From positions 830,501-894,500 of the forward strand of contig NC_011830.1 of the NCBI RefSeq assembly GCF_000021925.1: 64,000 bases of DNA, read 5' to 3'. This DNA comes from Desulfitobacterium hafniense DCB-2. Its GTDB lineage: Bacteria > Bacillota > Desulfitobacteriia > Desulfitobacteriales > Desulfitobacteriaceae. Below are positions 14,666 through 23,296 of the stretch, piece by piece (within the stretch, counting starts at the first letter, position 1; the number at the start of each line of letters is the position of its first letter). A program made the position numbers and the translations under genes. Below the pieces are notes generated by a model that did no database searches, was not told the origin of the DNA, and saw only the letters and a program-made list of their open reading frames with translations.

Positions 14666-17600
14666 GCTTAAGATCAAAGGGCTGAACAGCTTTATCGATA
14701 CCCAGGAAATCGATTTTTCCCAGCTTACCAGCAGAGGCTTATTCGGTATTTTCGGACCCACCGGCAGCGGCAAATCCACTATCCTGGACGGAATGACTCT
14801 GGCTCTTTATGGCGCAGTGGCCCGGGGAAGCACCAATTATATGAACACCAACTGCGAATCGTTGCAGGTCAGCTACGAATTCCAGATTGCCGAGAAGGAC
14901 ACCAAAACTTACCGGGTGGATCGGGAGTTTCGCAGAGATAAAAAGTCAGGCAATGTGCGTACCCATTCAGCCAAAATTCTTCTTATAACTGCAGGAGGAG
15001 AGACGGTTTTGGAGGAACAGGTCAGGGAGGTTACCAAAAAGAGCGAGGAAATCATCGGCTTGACCCTTGAGGATTTCACCCGCACCGTGGTTCTGCCCCA
15101 GGGGAAATTCAGCGAGTTTCTGAGGCTGGAGGGAAGAGACCGCAGAGAAATGCTGGAGAGATTGTTTAATTTGCAACGATACGGCGATGAACTGTCCTCC
15201 CGCCTAGGAGCAAGAATCAGGCAGGAGCTGGATAAGGCCAATGTCCTGGCAGGTCAGCTCAAATCCTATGAAGAGTGCAGTGAAGAGCTTCTTGAAGCAA
15301 AGAACAAGGAATTAAGCTCCCTTGAAGAGCGGCTGGTTCAGTTCCAGGCCGAATTAAAAAAGGCGGCCGAGGATTTTCACAACGGGAAAGAAGTATGGGA
15401 GCTGCAGGAGGAATTAAACCGGCAGGAAGTTCAAAAAACTGAACTTGAAAAAACAGAAGCTGTGATTAAAGAAAGTGAAATCCAAGCGACTCTCGGTGAA
15501 CGGTCCCTAAGGGTTAAACCTTATCTGGATCAATATGAAGATACCCTGGGGAAGATCGCCACAACTCAGGTCCAAGTAGCCCAATTAGAGGGGGACACTG
15601 CAGCTTTATCTTTGCAGAAAAAAGAAGCAGAGGCGCAATGGGAACAAGCAGGAGCTCAAAAAGACAAGGTGCTCCCCGCTTTAAGGCTGCGTGAGCAGAG
15701 TGCTGCCGACGCTATCCTGGAGAAAAAGAAGCTGGAGAGCCTCATCCAGGAAAAAAAGTCTCTTCAAGAGAACATTGGCCGGCTGGAACAAGAACGGGAG
15801 GAGAAGCAGGGCCGAGTCCACAAGGGTGAAGAGTTTATTGCCAAGGTCAATGCTGATATTCAGGAGAAAGAGCAAAAGGTGGAAGCTTTAACCATCGACC
15901 AGGAGTTTAAGCAGAAAATCAATGAAGCCCTCCTTACCTTCAGCCGTTGGGAAGAAGCCGGGCAACAGGTGGTCAGCTTAGGCTCAGAAGTCAAAATCAT
16001 TGATGAGAAGCTTCAAGAGGCTCAGGAAAAGGGACTGAAATTTTCACAAGAGCTGGAGGCCAAGACGGAGATACTCCAAGGATTTGCTTTAACCCTGCAG
16101 AATTTAGAGGAAACCTGCCCGGGAGACTCGGAGACCCTGGTTACCTTGCAGGAAAAGCTCAATCAAGTCAAGGAGCAATGGGCCAGGCATCACGAGTATT
16201 CTGCCGCCATCAGTCGTAGCGAAGCGGGTATTCGAGATCTTTTGCCCAAGCTGGACACTGCCCAACAGCAAAAAGCTCAATTGACACAGAAAATCACTGA
16301 GCTGGAGAGCGCTCTGAAGAAAATTGAAAGAGAAAACCTGGCCTATGCTTTGCGTGTGGCCTTGGTTGAGGGAGAAGCTTGCCCGGTGTGCGGATCAACT
16401 CACCATCAGCCTGATCATGGGAATGCTGCTGTTGGTACTGAAAAGCTTGAAGAGATCCAAGCTGCTTTAAGGGAAAAGAAGGAGCATGAGCAAAGTCTGT
16501 ACCAGGAAATGATTCAGGCCCAGGAACAGATCAAAACCCTGGAAAGCACCGTGAAAGATTGTAGAGAAAAAACTGCCGCCTTGGGAGAAGCGTACAAAGC
16601 CTATGACCCTGAGGCGATGCAGAAGGAATTTGAGACATTAAGGGACGGGATATCCCGCTATACGAAGCAAAAAGGAGAATTGGAAGCAGAAATCAACCGG
16701 CTGACTCAAGAGAAAAACCAGCTGGCTATAAAGCTTAATGAGCAAAACACCATTAAAGCGGAAACAAAGGCCCAACTGGAGAGCAGGGGAAAGAATCTCG
16801 AACTGGCAAAGGCTAAATACGAAGCTTATGAGCAGGAGCTAACCGCTCTTAGGGCTGAACTGAATATCCAGGACCTTAAGCAGGAGCACCAGGAGATTGC
16901 CGCCAAGGAAAAAGAGAAGGCCGGACTGGAGAGTGAGTTGAAAGGCTTAAGAGATACTTTAAAAAAAGCTCAGGCTAGAAAAGAATTTCTCAGCACGGAA
17001 TTGTCCGCCCTGACAGAATCTTTGAAGGAAAGCCTGGGAACCCTCAAAGAGAAGGAGAGCAGCATACAAGACAAGCATACTGCCATAAAAGCCAAAGTGG
17101 GTGAGGTGGAGAATATAGAGACCTATCAAAAGGAAGTCCTCAGCCAAATAACCCGGATCGAGCAGATCTATGCCCAGGCCGAAACAAGGAAAAACGAGAC
17201 GGAAAAACAGTACAACGAGTGCTATGTCCGTCTGCAATCAGCACACACCAGCCGGCAAGGTCTGGCGGAAAGAAGTCAAAAGGATAAAGAGTCCCTGGAT
17301 AAGGTTTTACAGGAGGAACAGATCGAGAATATTGAAGAAGCGAAAAGTCACCTGCTGAGCAGAGATGAGATAGAGAAACTCAAAAAGCAGGTCAAGGACT
17401 ATCAGGATTCCCTGACTCAGATCTTTGGCGCCATTGGGAATTTGCAAAAGAAACTTGGAGGGCGGAGCTTGACCGCTGAACGATGGGAGCAGCTGCAAAG
17501 GCACAAGGAAGAAAAAGAAATCCTCTGCAAAGGGCTGGAGGAGAGCAAGATCGAGATCGAGACTCATGTCAAGACTATGAAGGAGAATTTGGTGAAGAAA

Positions 17601-18149
17601 AAAGACCTCCTGAAGAGTCAGGCAGAGTTGGAACGGCAGCTGGGCCTTTTGCGGGATCTGGAGAAATTATTCAGAGGGAAGCGATTCGTTGAATTTGTGG
17701 CGGCCCACCAACTGAAATACGTCTCCATGGAAGCCGGTAAACGGCTCAGAGAGATTACCGGGGGCAACTATGGTCTGGAAGTGGACCAGAACGGAAAATT
17801 CCTGATCCGGGATTATAAGAACGGCGGTGCCCAACGGGATGCCACGACCTTATCCGGAGGGGAAACCTTTCTGGCTTCCTTATCTTTGGCGTTAGCCCTG
17901 TCCGCCCAAATTCAGCTTAAAGGAACAGCCCCCTTAGAGTTATTCTTTTTGGATGAGGGCTTCGGAACCCTGGATGACAACCTCCTGGAAGTGGTGATGG
18001 ACTCCTTGGAAAGGCTCCACCATGACCGGTTATCCGTGGGCATCATCAGCCATGTGGATTCGATCAAGAACAGGGTGCCTGTCAAGCTCATGGTCACACC
18101 TGCTCAAGCCGGGCTGGGGGGGAGCAAGGTGGCCATCGAAGTCAGCTAG
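14652..18149 (+). CDS. sbcC: Exonuclease SbcC (Rad50-like ATPase subunit)
   Basis: 1165 residues from the ATG at 14652; the frame is open further upstream but AGGAGGG and the family start MRPIKLKIKGLNSF fix this start. Walker A GPTGSGKS lies at 35-42, followed by about 1000 residues of heptad-rich coiled coil interrupted at 577-580 by the zinc hook CPVC. The C-terminal ATPase half has the signature LSGGETFLASLSLALAL near 1066 and Walker B LFFLDEGFGTLD near 1098. It dimerises through the hook and works with SbcD on DNA ends and hairpins. The start lies within the end of sbcD, so the pair is translationally coupled. Confidence 0.95.
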   Translation: MRPIKLKIKGLNSFIDTQEIDFSQLTSRGLFGIFGPTGSGKSTILDGMTLALYGAVARGSTNYMNTNCESLQVSYEFQIAEKDTKTYRVDREFRRDKKSGNVRTHSAKILLITAGGETVLEEQVREVTKKSEEIIGLTLEDFTRTVVLPQGKFSEFLRLEGRDRREMLERLFNLQRYGDELSSRLGARIRQELDKANVLAGQLKSYEECSEELLEAKNKELSSLEERLVQFQAELKKAAEDFHNGKEVWELQEELNRQEVQKTELEKTEAVIKESEIQATLGERSLRVKPYLDQYEDTLGKIATTQVQVAQLEGDTAALSLQKKEAEAQWEQAGAQKDKVLPALRLREQSAADAILEKKKLESLIQEKKSLQENIGRLEQEREEKQGRVHKGEEFIAKVNADIQEKEQKVEALTIDQEFKQKINEALLTFSRWEEAGQQVVSLGSEVKIIDEKLQEAQEKGLKFSQELEAKTEILQGFALTLQNLEETCPGDSETLVTLQEKLNQVKEQWARHHEYSAAISRSEAGIRDLLPKLDTAQQQKAQLTQKITELESALKKIERENLAYALRVALVEGEACPVCGSTHHQPDHGNAAVGTEKLEEIQAALREKKEHEQSLYQEMIQAQEQIKTLESTVKDCREKTAALGEAYKAYDPEAMQKEFETLRDGISRYTKQKGELEAEINRLTQEKNQLAIKLNEQNTIKAETKAQLESRGKNLELAKAKYEAYEQELTALRAELNIQDLKQEHQEIAAKEKEKAGLESELKGLRDTLKKAQARKEFLSTELSALTESLKESLGTLKEKESSIQDKHTAIKAKVGEVENIETYQKEVLSQITRIEQIYAQAETRKNETEKQYNECYVRLQSAHTSRQGLAERSQKDKESLDKVLQEEQIENIEEAKSHLLSRDEIEKLKKQVKDYQDSLTQIFGAIGNLQKKLGGRSLTAERWEQLQRHKEEKEILCKGLEESKIEIETHVKTMKENLVKKKDLLKSQAELERQLGLLRDLEKLFRGKRFVEFVAAHQLKYVSMEAGKRLREITGGNYGLEVDQNGKFLIRDYKNGGAQRDATTLSGGETFLASLSLALALSAQIQLKGTAPLELFFLDEGFGTLDDNLLEVVMDSLERLHHDRLSVGIISHVDSIKNRVPVKLMVTPAQAGLGGSKVAIEVS

Positions 18150-18220
18150 GCCGGTTGTTCCATAGTTATGGAGAAATCTGATTTTGTCATCGGGCTATAA
18201 TAAGCTATATCTCGATAAAC

Positions 18221-18260
18221 AAAGAGGCCGATTTGTGTAAACAAGCCGGCCTCTTTGCTA
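18221..18260. terminator. Intrinsic terminator after sbcC
   Basis: AAAGAGGCCG (18221-18230) pairs perfectly with CGGCCTCTTT (18247-18256) across a 16-base loop. It can act for sbcC and also face the convergent glycosylase gene. Confidence 0.8.
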
Positions 18261-18315
18261 TTCGGGGCCATTGCAAAATAGTTTTGCGACGCCCCCGTTT
18301 CTTGGGGTGAAACTA

Positions 18316-18339
18316 AGATTCGAATCCGGATTCGAATCT
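18316..18339. repeat. Perfect 24-base palindrome
   Basis: AGATTCGAATCC joined to its own reverse complement with no spacer, centre between 18327 and 18328. It lies between the convergent ends of sbcC and the Nei/Fpg-like gene. Each half contains ATTCGAAT. Not followed by a T-run, so not a typical terminator. Confidence 0.8.
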
Positions 18340-18403
18340 GACGAGCCCTCTTGAGGGAATTGAAGGATATGCTCCTCACCGGCTAAGTGTGACACCCCTC
18401 AAA

Positions 18404-19249
18404 TCATCTGACCAGGTTCTGATCAGCCAAATCCTGGGGCTGACATTCCGGGCAGAAATACACTGAGCCCCCCAGGTAGTTTTCCTTAAGGATTGTCCCG
18501 CCGCATTGACCACAGTCCGTTCCTGCTGTATTCTTTGACATCTTTGTCTTGTATCCCCCGGAAACTCCGAACAAATCTTTTTCCGTGTCACGGCCGCCAA
18601 GCTTTGCCATTTCATTCAGCACTTCGATAACCGCCTGAAGCAGCTTATCCCGTTCCCATTGCTCCAGGGTGCCTATTTTGCGTTTCGGATGGATGCCCGC
18701 TTCAAAAAGAATATCCTGCAGCGTGCCGTTGCCGATGCCGGGAAAACGTTGCTCCGTGGCCAGAAAGGCCTTAGCGCTGAGGGTTGGTTTGCTTTCTGAA
18801 AAGAGACGGAGGTAATAAGCGGGGAAATCCTGGGCAAAGGGGGAGATAGAGTTCCTGCTGGCCAGGTAATATAGATTGTCATAACTGCCGTCGTGGGCAA
18901 AGATTCCGCCGTACATGGCCACCGTAAAGACCAGAGCCTGCCCGTCGTCCAGCTCCATCATCAACTGATAATTTTCCGGAACTTTACCGGCCGGCATAAG
19001 ACGGAGATTCACCCCGTCGTTGACGCACAGCTTCCGGTCGTTGTCAAAAATCAGTTCTGCGAAGGTTCCGAATCCCTCGGCTCCGGCAATCCTGCTGCCG
19101 GCAAGCGCTTTGTCATACTCTTCCGGTTCGCCGCTATACCAGCAGAATTTATGTGCCTTTGTGGGGGGCCATACTTTCAGGATACGCCGGTTTTTCACGC
19201 TTTCATTCAGCTGCCTGACCAGAGTGAGGACTTCGGGTAATTCCAGCAT
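18404..19249 (-). CDS. Nei/Fpg-family DNA glycosylase (endonuclease VIII-like)
   Basis: 281 residues. The mature N-terminus is (M)LELPEV, in which the penultimate residue is Leu rather than the Pro of Fpg/Nei (PELPE), so the catalytic N-terminal proline is missing. The central helix-two-turn-helix block and ATEQRFPGIGNGTLQDILFEAGIHP are typical, and the C-terminal zinc finger CGQCGG...YFCPECQ is intact. The family removes oxidised bases; loss of the N-terminal proline means activity cannot be assumed, though this Leu-type subgroup looks otherwise well preserved. GGGAG precedes the ATG. It lies 4 bases downstream of the DUF5131 gene and is probably co-transcribed. Confidence 0.8.
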   Translation of the reverse strand: MLELPEVLTLVRQLNESVKNRRILKVWPPTKAHKFCWYSGEPEEYDKALAGSRIAGAEGFGTFAELIFDNDRKLCVNDGVNLRLMPAGKVPENYQLMMELDDGQALVFTVAMYGGIFAHDGSYDNLYYLASRNSISPFAQDFPAYYLRLFSESKPTLSAKAFLATEQRFPGIGNGTLQDILFEAGIHPKRKIGTLEQWERDKLLQAVIEVLNEMAKLGGRDTEKDLFGVSGGYKTKMSKNTAGTDCGQCGGTILKENYLGGSVYFCPECQPQDLADQNLVR

Positions 19250-19253
19250 AATT

Positions 19254-19976
19254 TTACTCCCTTCCTGCCTGATAGTCTATATTGCTCTCTCGGGCACACT
19301 TGAACAGCATGCCGTAATTAAGCCTGCGCAGTTTTCCGTTCTGGATAAAGTTGGTCCCGCACTGACGGAAAGAGAAGCTGACCTGATGCCGTATACACTG
19401 CTCTCTGACCGCCAGGGCCCATTCATAATCAAAAGGCCGGGCATTGCGATCATATTCCCCGCCCACGACCACTAACTCAATACCCTCTAAATACTTTTCA
19501 ATATCTATCGCCTCAAGCATGGGCTGAAGGGCGATATTTTTGTGCTTAATGGGCAATTTTGAGAAGATTTCCAGGCGCTCATCTGCGGTGTGCTGGTTTT
19601 CCACCGTACAGCCCACCGTGACATTCTCATACCCCTCACCCCAGTCACCAGGAAGGCATTGGGAAAAGCGCTCAATCCTCTTGGTGAGAAAAAGAAAATG
19701 CAGATCCGGGCGCTCTTTCATCATGCTCCAGCATTCATCACGCCAGGGATCCGCATCCTCAAGGAGGAAGTCGGTTGAAAAACAGCAATAAACAAGCTGT
19801 CCGGATTTCATGATGTAATGGCCCTGTTTGTTCACAGCCACAGGGGCGTTGAATTTGGCGGACTTCACAATCAGGTTGGTGTCCATCCCTCTTTTCATAT
19901 CCCCTTTATGGATATAACAGAATTTACAGCCCTCACTGTAGCGGTGACAGCCCCGCCATGGATTCCAGACAGCCAC
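19254..19976 (-). CDS. DUF5131 (phage Gp37/Gp68-like) radical-SAM-type protein
   Basis: 240 residues. The N-terminus WNPWRGCHRYSEGCKFCY has Cys10, Cys17 and Cys20, the cysteine arrangement characteristic of the DUF5131/Gp37-Gp68 family that is related to radical SAM enzymes. Other family features are FLFLTKRIERF, the NVTVGCTVENQ block and VVVGGEYDRNARPFDYEWA. Function is unknown; members occur in phages and next to DNA-metabolism genes. The start is GTG with AAGGAG eight bases upstream. The following gene (Nei/Fpg-like) begins 4 bases after its stop. Confidence 0.8.
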   Translation of the reverse strand: MAVWNPWRGCHRYSEGCKFCYIHKGDMKRGMDTNLIVKSAKFNAPVAVNKQGHYIMKSGQLVYCCFSTDFLLEDADPWRDECWSMMKERPDLHFLFLTKRIERFSQCLPGDWGEGYENVTVGCTVENQHTADERLEIFSKLPIKHKNIALQPMLEAIDIEKYLEGIELVVVGGEYDRNARPFDYEWALAVREQCIRHQVSFSFRQCGTNFIQNGKLRRLNYGMLFKCARESNIDYQAGRE

Positions 19977-20028
19977 AAGTCCAACTCCTTACCTTATTCC
20001 CGTGCAATATTCCCATTTAATATCGATT

Positions 20029-20469
20029 TTATTTTAATGCAATATAGATTTTGATCTCCGCCACGCCGTTTTCATTGCTCAGGTACTCTTCAAAATCACC
20101 GGTAAAGCTTCTCTCCAGGGGCAGCGTCCAGATTTTATCCCATGCCTCTGCTACGTCTTTGACAACGTCGCCCTTGATCCGGAATAAGGCGTAGCTGCCG
20201 GCGGGAATGATTTTTTCAGTCAGTTCGGGATTGCCGTTTTTCGTCACTTCGGCCCCTACGGTGACGTCATAGGAAGTTTCGTCATAGCCGGAATACAGCC
20301 CTAGGCAATAGGGATTCGCCTGGTTCTGAATGGACACCCAAATTCCCTCCCCCATAAATTTCTGCCATAAGCCGCCGATGACTTGCTGGCATTGGGGATC
20401 GGTGTGTGAAGTCCGCGCCGTTACACCGACAACGATTTTCTCTGGAAGGGTGACGATTTCATAGTTCAT
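20029..20469 (-). CDS. GyrI-like / AraC effector-binding domain protein
   Basis: 146 residues forming a single effector-binding (SHS2-type, GyrI-like) domain: YEIVTLPEKIVVGVTARTS at the start, the conserved W-x-x-F segment GGLWQKFMGEGIW, the GLYSGYDETSYDVTVGAEV strand, and PAGSYALFRIKG. Stand-alone members bind small lipophilic molecules or modulate gyrase. AGAGGTAATC precedes the ATG. It lies between the DUF5131 gene and the WYL regulator on the same strand. Confidence 0.82.
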   Translation of the reverse strand: MNYEIVTLPEKIVVGVTARTSHTDPQCQQVIGGLWQKFMGEGIWVSIQNQANPYCLGLYSGYDETSYDVTVGAEVTKNGNPELTEKIIPAGSYALFRIKGDVVKDVAEAWDKIWTLPLERSFTGDFEEYLSNENGVAEIKIYIALK

Positions 20470-20544
20470 AGTGATTACCTCTTTCCATATAGTTTATAGG
20501 GTAATCACAGTATAGTCCGACTAATATGACAACAGTGTGTCATA

Positions 20545-21441
20545 TTAAGAATAGTTTTTCAAGGAATTCTGCAACCGGCGCTTCATTTCAGCAACGGCTT
20601 GTTCAGGGGAAAGAATGATACAGTGCTCTCCGAAGGAAGCCGCATAAGTGCATAGGGTGGCGATGTCCGGCAGATAAAGCCGGCAGACAAAGTCGCCCTT
20701 TTCGTCGATCTCATAGCTGCTGATTTCGTCATAGACACGGAAAGCCATTGTTTTCGAGATAAGCAGTTTGGCTTTGAGGTAAGTACCTGTGTCAAGCTTT
20801 TGTCCGGCAAAGATAGTTTCCGGCGTTTTCATCTCAAAACCGGTGTCGGTTACTGCCAGTTCCGTTATTCTCCTCAGCTTGAAAAAACGGTAATCCCTGC
20901 GCAGGGTGCAGTAGCCGTAAAGATACCAGGCCGCACCCTTGAAGACAAGTTTCAGCGGCAGGACCTCACGGAGCAGTTTTTCCGCTTTTCCGCTGGCGTA
21001 CATGAAGGTAATTATTTTCTTTTCAATGATTGCGGTTTTGATGTTCTCGAAATACGCCCTATCATTTTCAAAATGCCCCCAGGATGAAAAGTCAACCTCG
21101 ATCCAGTCGGTATTCTTGGCACCCAGCATACTGGTGAGCTTGCTCAGGGCCGTTTCACTTTTGGAAAGATTGACGGCGTTGAAGGCTTGCAGAGAGGAGA
21201 GAATTTCGCTTTTCTCCTCTTCGGTGAGAACTGCCTTGTTGAGGATAAAATCCGGCAGCAGGGAAATGCCGCCCCCCTTGCCTTTGCTCATATAGATGGG
21301 CATACCCCCCTGAGCCAGGATTTCCACATCACGATAAATGGTTCTGGCCGAAACCTCAAAGCGTTCCGCCAGCTCCGCTGCAGTTATAGTCCGGTTTTCC
21401 AGAAGTATGTAGATGATTTCAAACAATCGATTAATCTGCAT
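20545..21441 (-). CDS. YafY-type transcriptional regulator (HTH + WYL domain)
   Basis: 298 residues from the ATG at 21441; AGGAG lies 7 bases upstream, whereas an ATG 15 bases earlier has none. An N-terminal winged helix (HTH_11; INRLFEIIYILLENRTITAAELAERFEVSARTIYRDVEIL) is followed by a WYL domain at about 135-215 (AWYLYGYCTLRRDYRFFKLRRI) and a WCX-like C-terminal part. WYL regulators sense ligands, often nucleic-acid related, and frequently control DNA repair or defence genes. It is upstream of the GyrI-like, DUF5131 and glycosylase genes on the same strand and may regulate them. Confidence 0.87.
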   Translation of the reverse strand: MQINRLFEIIYILLENRTITAAELAERFEVSARTIYRDVEILAQGGMPIYMSKGKGGGISLLPDFILNKAVLTEEEKSEILSSLQAFNAVNLSKSETALSKLTSMLGAKNTDWIEVDFSSWGHFENDRAYFENIKTAIIEKKIITFMYASGKAEKLLREVLPLKLVFKGAAWYLYGYCTLRRDYRFFKLRRITELAVTDTGFEMKTPETIFAGQKLDTGTYLKAKLLISKTMAFRVYDEISSYEIDEKGDFVCRLYLPDIATLCTYAASFGEHCIILSPEQAVAEMKRRLQNSLKNYS

Positions 21442-21522
21442 AAATGCTCCTGTCAATATCCTGTGCTGGTTTGTTCTCGTCAGATAAATTTTATGTCACA
21501 TCATACCATGTTCTAAAATTCA

Positions 21523-22143
21523 TTATATCTCCACCGGCTCTCCATTTCTATATAAGATAGTCTTATCTGCAAACTCAATGACGATGTCGCTTTCAAAGTT
21601 ATCAATCTCATGCCAATATTCCGGAACACCTACCGCAACTGAACGATCACCGGAGTCAAAAAGGTTTCTGAGAAATGTTGTCCGAAAGATTCTATAATGA
21701 TGGGCAGCATTGTCTTTTTCATTGAAAGCCGGAGAGGATGCTTCAACCATTTCAATATTCCGCCCCCTAATAGTTACTTGAAAAGATTTAAGTCCTCCCT
21801 GCATGGTCACTTCTTCAGTCCAGATTTGGGTTTCTGAATACTTTACCGGCAGTTCAAGCTGGTAAAGATAAAGACCGGCCATAAATAAAATCGTTACCGC
21901 AGCGGTCGTTATAATGGCAACCCAAAGCTTCTTAAGATGCCATGTCTTTTTGATTCTCTTCAGGTTTGTAGCATCGGTATCTGCCGCTAATTTGATGGGT
22001 GCCTGCATTCTTTTCAGTTCATCGCTGCAGTCTTCGCATTCCGACACATGTTCCTCAATCAGTGTTTTTGTATCCGTACTTACAACATTTTCGATATAAA
22101 GGGGCAGTATGTCTCTGATAATATTGCAACTAACTCTCTTCAT
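21523..22143 (-). CDS. Anti-sigma factor with zinc-finger (zf-HC2) domain
   Basis: 206 residues. The first 45 carry the anti-sigma zinc finger: Cys6, then HVSECEDC (H-x3-C-x2-C) near 28-35. A membrane segment (ITTAAVTILFMAGLYLYQL) follows at about 77-95 and the rest is extracytoplasmic. It would hold the cognate ECF sigma factor at the membrane. The ATG lies within the last codons of the sigma gene (14-base overlap) with TGGAGGGA upstream, so the pair is coupled. Confidence 0.85.
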   Translation of the reverse strand: MKRVSCNIIRDILPLYIENVVSTDTKTLIEEHVSECEDCSDELKRMQAPIKLAADTDATNLKRIKKTWHLKKLWVAIITTAAVTILFMAGLYLYQLELPVKYSETQIWTEEVTMQGGLKSFQVTIRGRNIEMVEASSPAFNEKDNAAHHYRIFRTTFLRNLFDSGDRSVAVGVPEYWHEIDNFESDIVIEFADKTILYRNGEPVEI

Positions 22144-22633
22144 CCAATCCCTCCAGAGTTTTCAATAGTTTGTTCTTCGCACGATAAAAGGTTACTCTTG
22201 CCCAGCTGGCATTTTTATTGAATATCAGCCCGATCTTCTCAAAAGGCAGTTCACCAAAAACCCGAAGAGAGAAGACCTCTTTGTAGGGTTCATCCATATC
22301 ATGCAGAATCTGATGGATCACAAAGGCTGTATCCTCATTCATGATCTGCACCGACACTTCAATTCCGTGATCCGGGACATCTTCGATGAAGGGTTCAGTG
22401 ATGATGGCCTTGCTTTTTTTATAGTGGGTGTAATATGTATTTCGTGCTATGGCAAAAATCCATGCCCGGATGTCTTTCGAACCATCAAATGTGTCGATAG
22501 CTTTTATGACCTTGAAGAAGGTCTCCTGGGTAATTTCCTCTGCAACTTCTTCTGAGGAGGAAAGACTTTTCAGGAATAAAAAAGTTTCTTTGAAGTAGCG
22601 CCGGTACAGAGCCTCTAAGTCTATCTTCTTCAC
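22130..22633 (-). CDS. ECF-type RNA polymerase sigma factor
   Basis: 167 residues. Region 2 (about 8-75) includes EEITQETFFKVIKAIDTFDG and DIRAWIFAIARNTYYTHYKK; region 4 (about 110-160) ends with LPFEKIGLIFNKNASWARVTFYRAKNKL. The start is a GTG with a GAGGGGG sequence that almost abuts it, an unusually short spacing, but no better start exists. A promoter of matching ECF type lies upstream at 22645-22673. The next gene is the coupled anti-sigma factor. Confidence 0.88.
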   Translation of the reverse strand: MKKIDLEALYRRYFKETFLFLKSLSSSEEVAEEITQETFFKVIKAIDTFDGSKDIRAWIFAIARNTYYTHYKKSKAIITEPFIEDVPDHGIEVSVQIMNEDTAFVIHQILHDMDEPYKEVFSLRVFGELPFEKIGLIFNKNASWARVTFYRAKNKLLKTLEGLDEES

Positions 22634-22644
22634 CCCCTCATATA

Positions 22645-22673
22645 GATAACTTTTGAAACCCGAAAGCGTTACA
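22645..22673 (-). promoter_or_regulatory. ECF-type promoter upstream of the sigma/anti-sigma pair
   Basis: On the minus strand TGTAAC (22673-22668), 17 bases, then GTTATC (22650-22645). The -35 AAC core and spacing fit ECF promoters. It ends about 12 bases before the GTG start, so the leader would be very short. Autoregulation is inferred. Confidence 0.45.
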
Positions 22674-22728
22674 AAGATTAAGGAAATTTTATCTGCAGTA
22701 CCAGAACAATCTTTTCAGCATGAAACAA

Positions 22729-22780
22729 GACGGTTGATATTTGGACATTTCACAAAGAATGTTCTCAAACATCAACCGTC
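22729..22780 (-). terminator. Hairpin after the ThrE-like genes
   Basis: A 15-base-pair stem with one mismatch (22729-22743 with 22766-22780) encloses 22 bases; on the minus strand it is followed by CTTGTTTC. It lies downstream of the exporter pair and is a probable terminator. Confidence 0.5.
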
Positions 22781-22824
22781 ATTCAATTGGTGAAAATGGT
22801 AGGCTTCGTACTAATGCTCCAAGA

Positions 22825-23283
22825 TCACCGACCAGGCAAATTTGGCTTGGGAACCCCCTTCTTCCGACTAAAGGTTTCCGTAATAACACCGGAAAAAATC
22901 AAGCCAAAGGCAATGGAACCGGCCATGAGAAGGGTGATGGAGCCTAAACGAACACCTTCCGTGTAATTGTTCTCAATAAATTGCCGAATGGTAGCATAGG
23001 CCATACCCCCGGGAACCAGGGGAATGATTCCGGCGATACTAAATACTGTGACCGGCATTTTGTAGCGCCGGGCAAGAATTTGGCTGACTGTAGCGACACT
23101 AAAAGCGGCAAACAAAGTAGCGGTTATAGTATTTATCTCCAGATTCACGGTAAGCGTCACAAAGACAGCCCAACCCAGCATTCCTACCAGGCCGCCGGTG
23201 AACAGGCTTTTGCGGGGGACATTAAACAAAATGCCAAAAGCCATAGTGGCAAAAAAACTTGCGTAAAGTGCAGTCCAACTCAT
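22825..23283 (-). CDS. Threonine/serine exporter ThrE-like, small membrane subunit (DUF3815 half)
   Basis: 152 residues with four or five hydrophobic segments and conserved small-residue motifs (TMAFGILFNVPRKSL near 15-27, IIPLVPGGMAYATI near 85-98). This is the C-terminal half of ThrE-type exporters encoded separately. It begins 13 bases downstream of the larger partner with GGAGGAG upstream of the ATG. The pair is expected to export small hydroxy amino acids across the membrane; the substrate here is not established. Confidence 0.85.
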   Translation of the reverse strand: MSWTALYASFFATMAFGILFNVPRKSLFTGGLVGMLGWAVFVTLTVNLEINTITATLFAAFSVATVSQILARRYKMPVTVFSIAGIIPLVPGGMAYATIRQFIENNYTEGVRLGSITLLMAGSIAFGLIFSGVITETFSRKKGVPKPNLPGR

Positions 23284-23296
23284 AGTGTCACTCCTC

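Noticed and set aside
18316..18339. Palindrome as part of a tRNA T-arm (TTCGAATCC)
   Set aside because: No acceptor, D or anticodon arm can be built around it, and both halves are symmetric.
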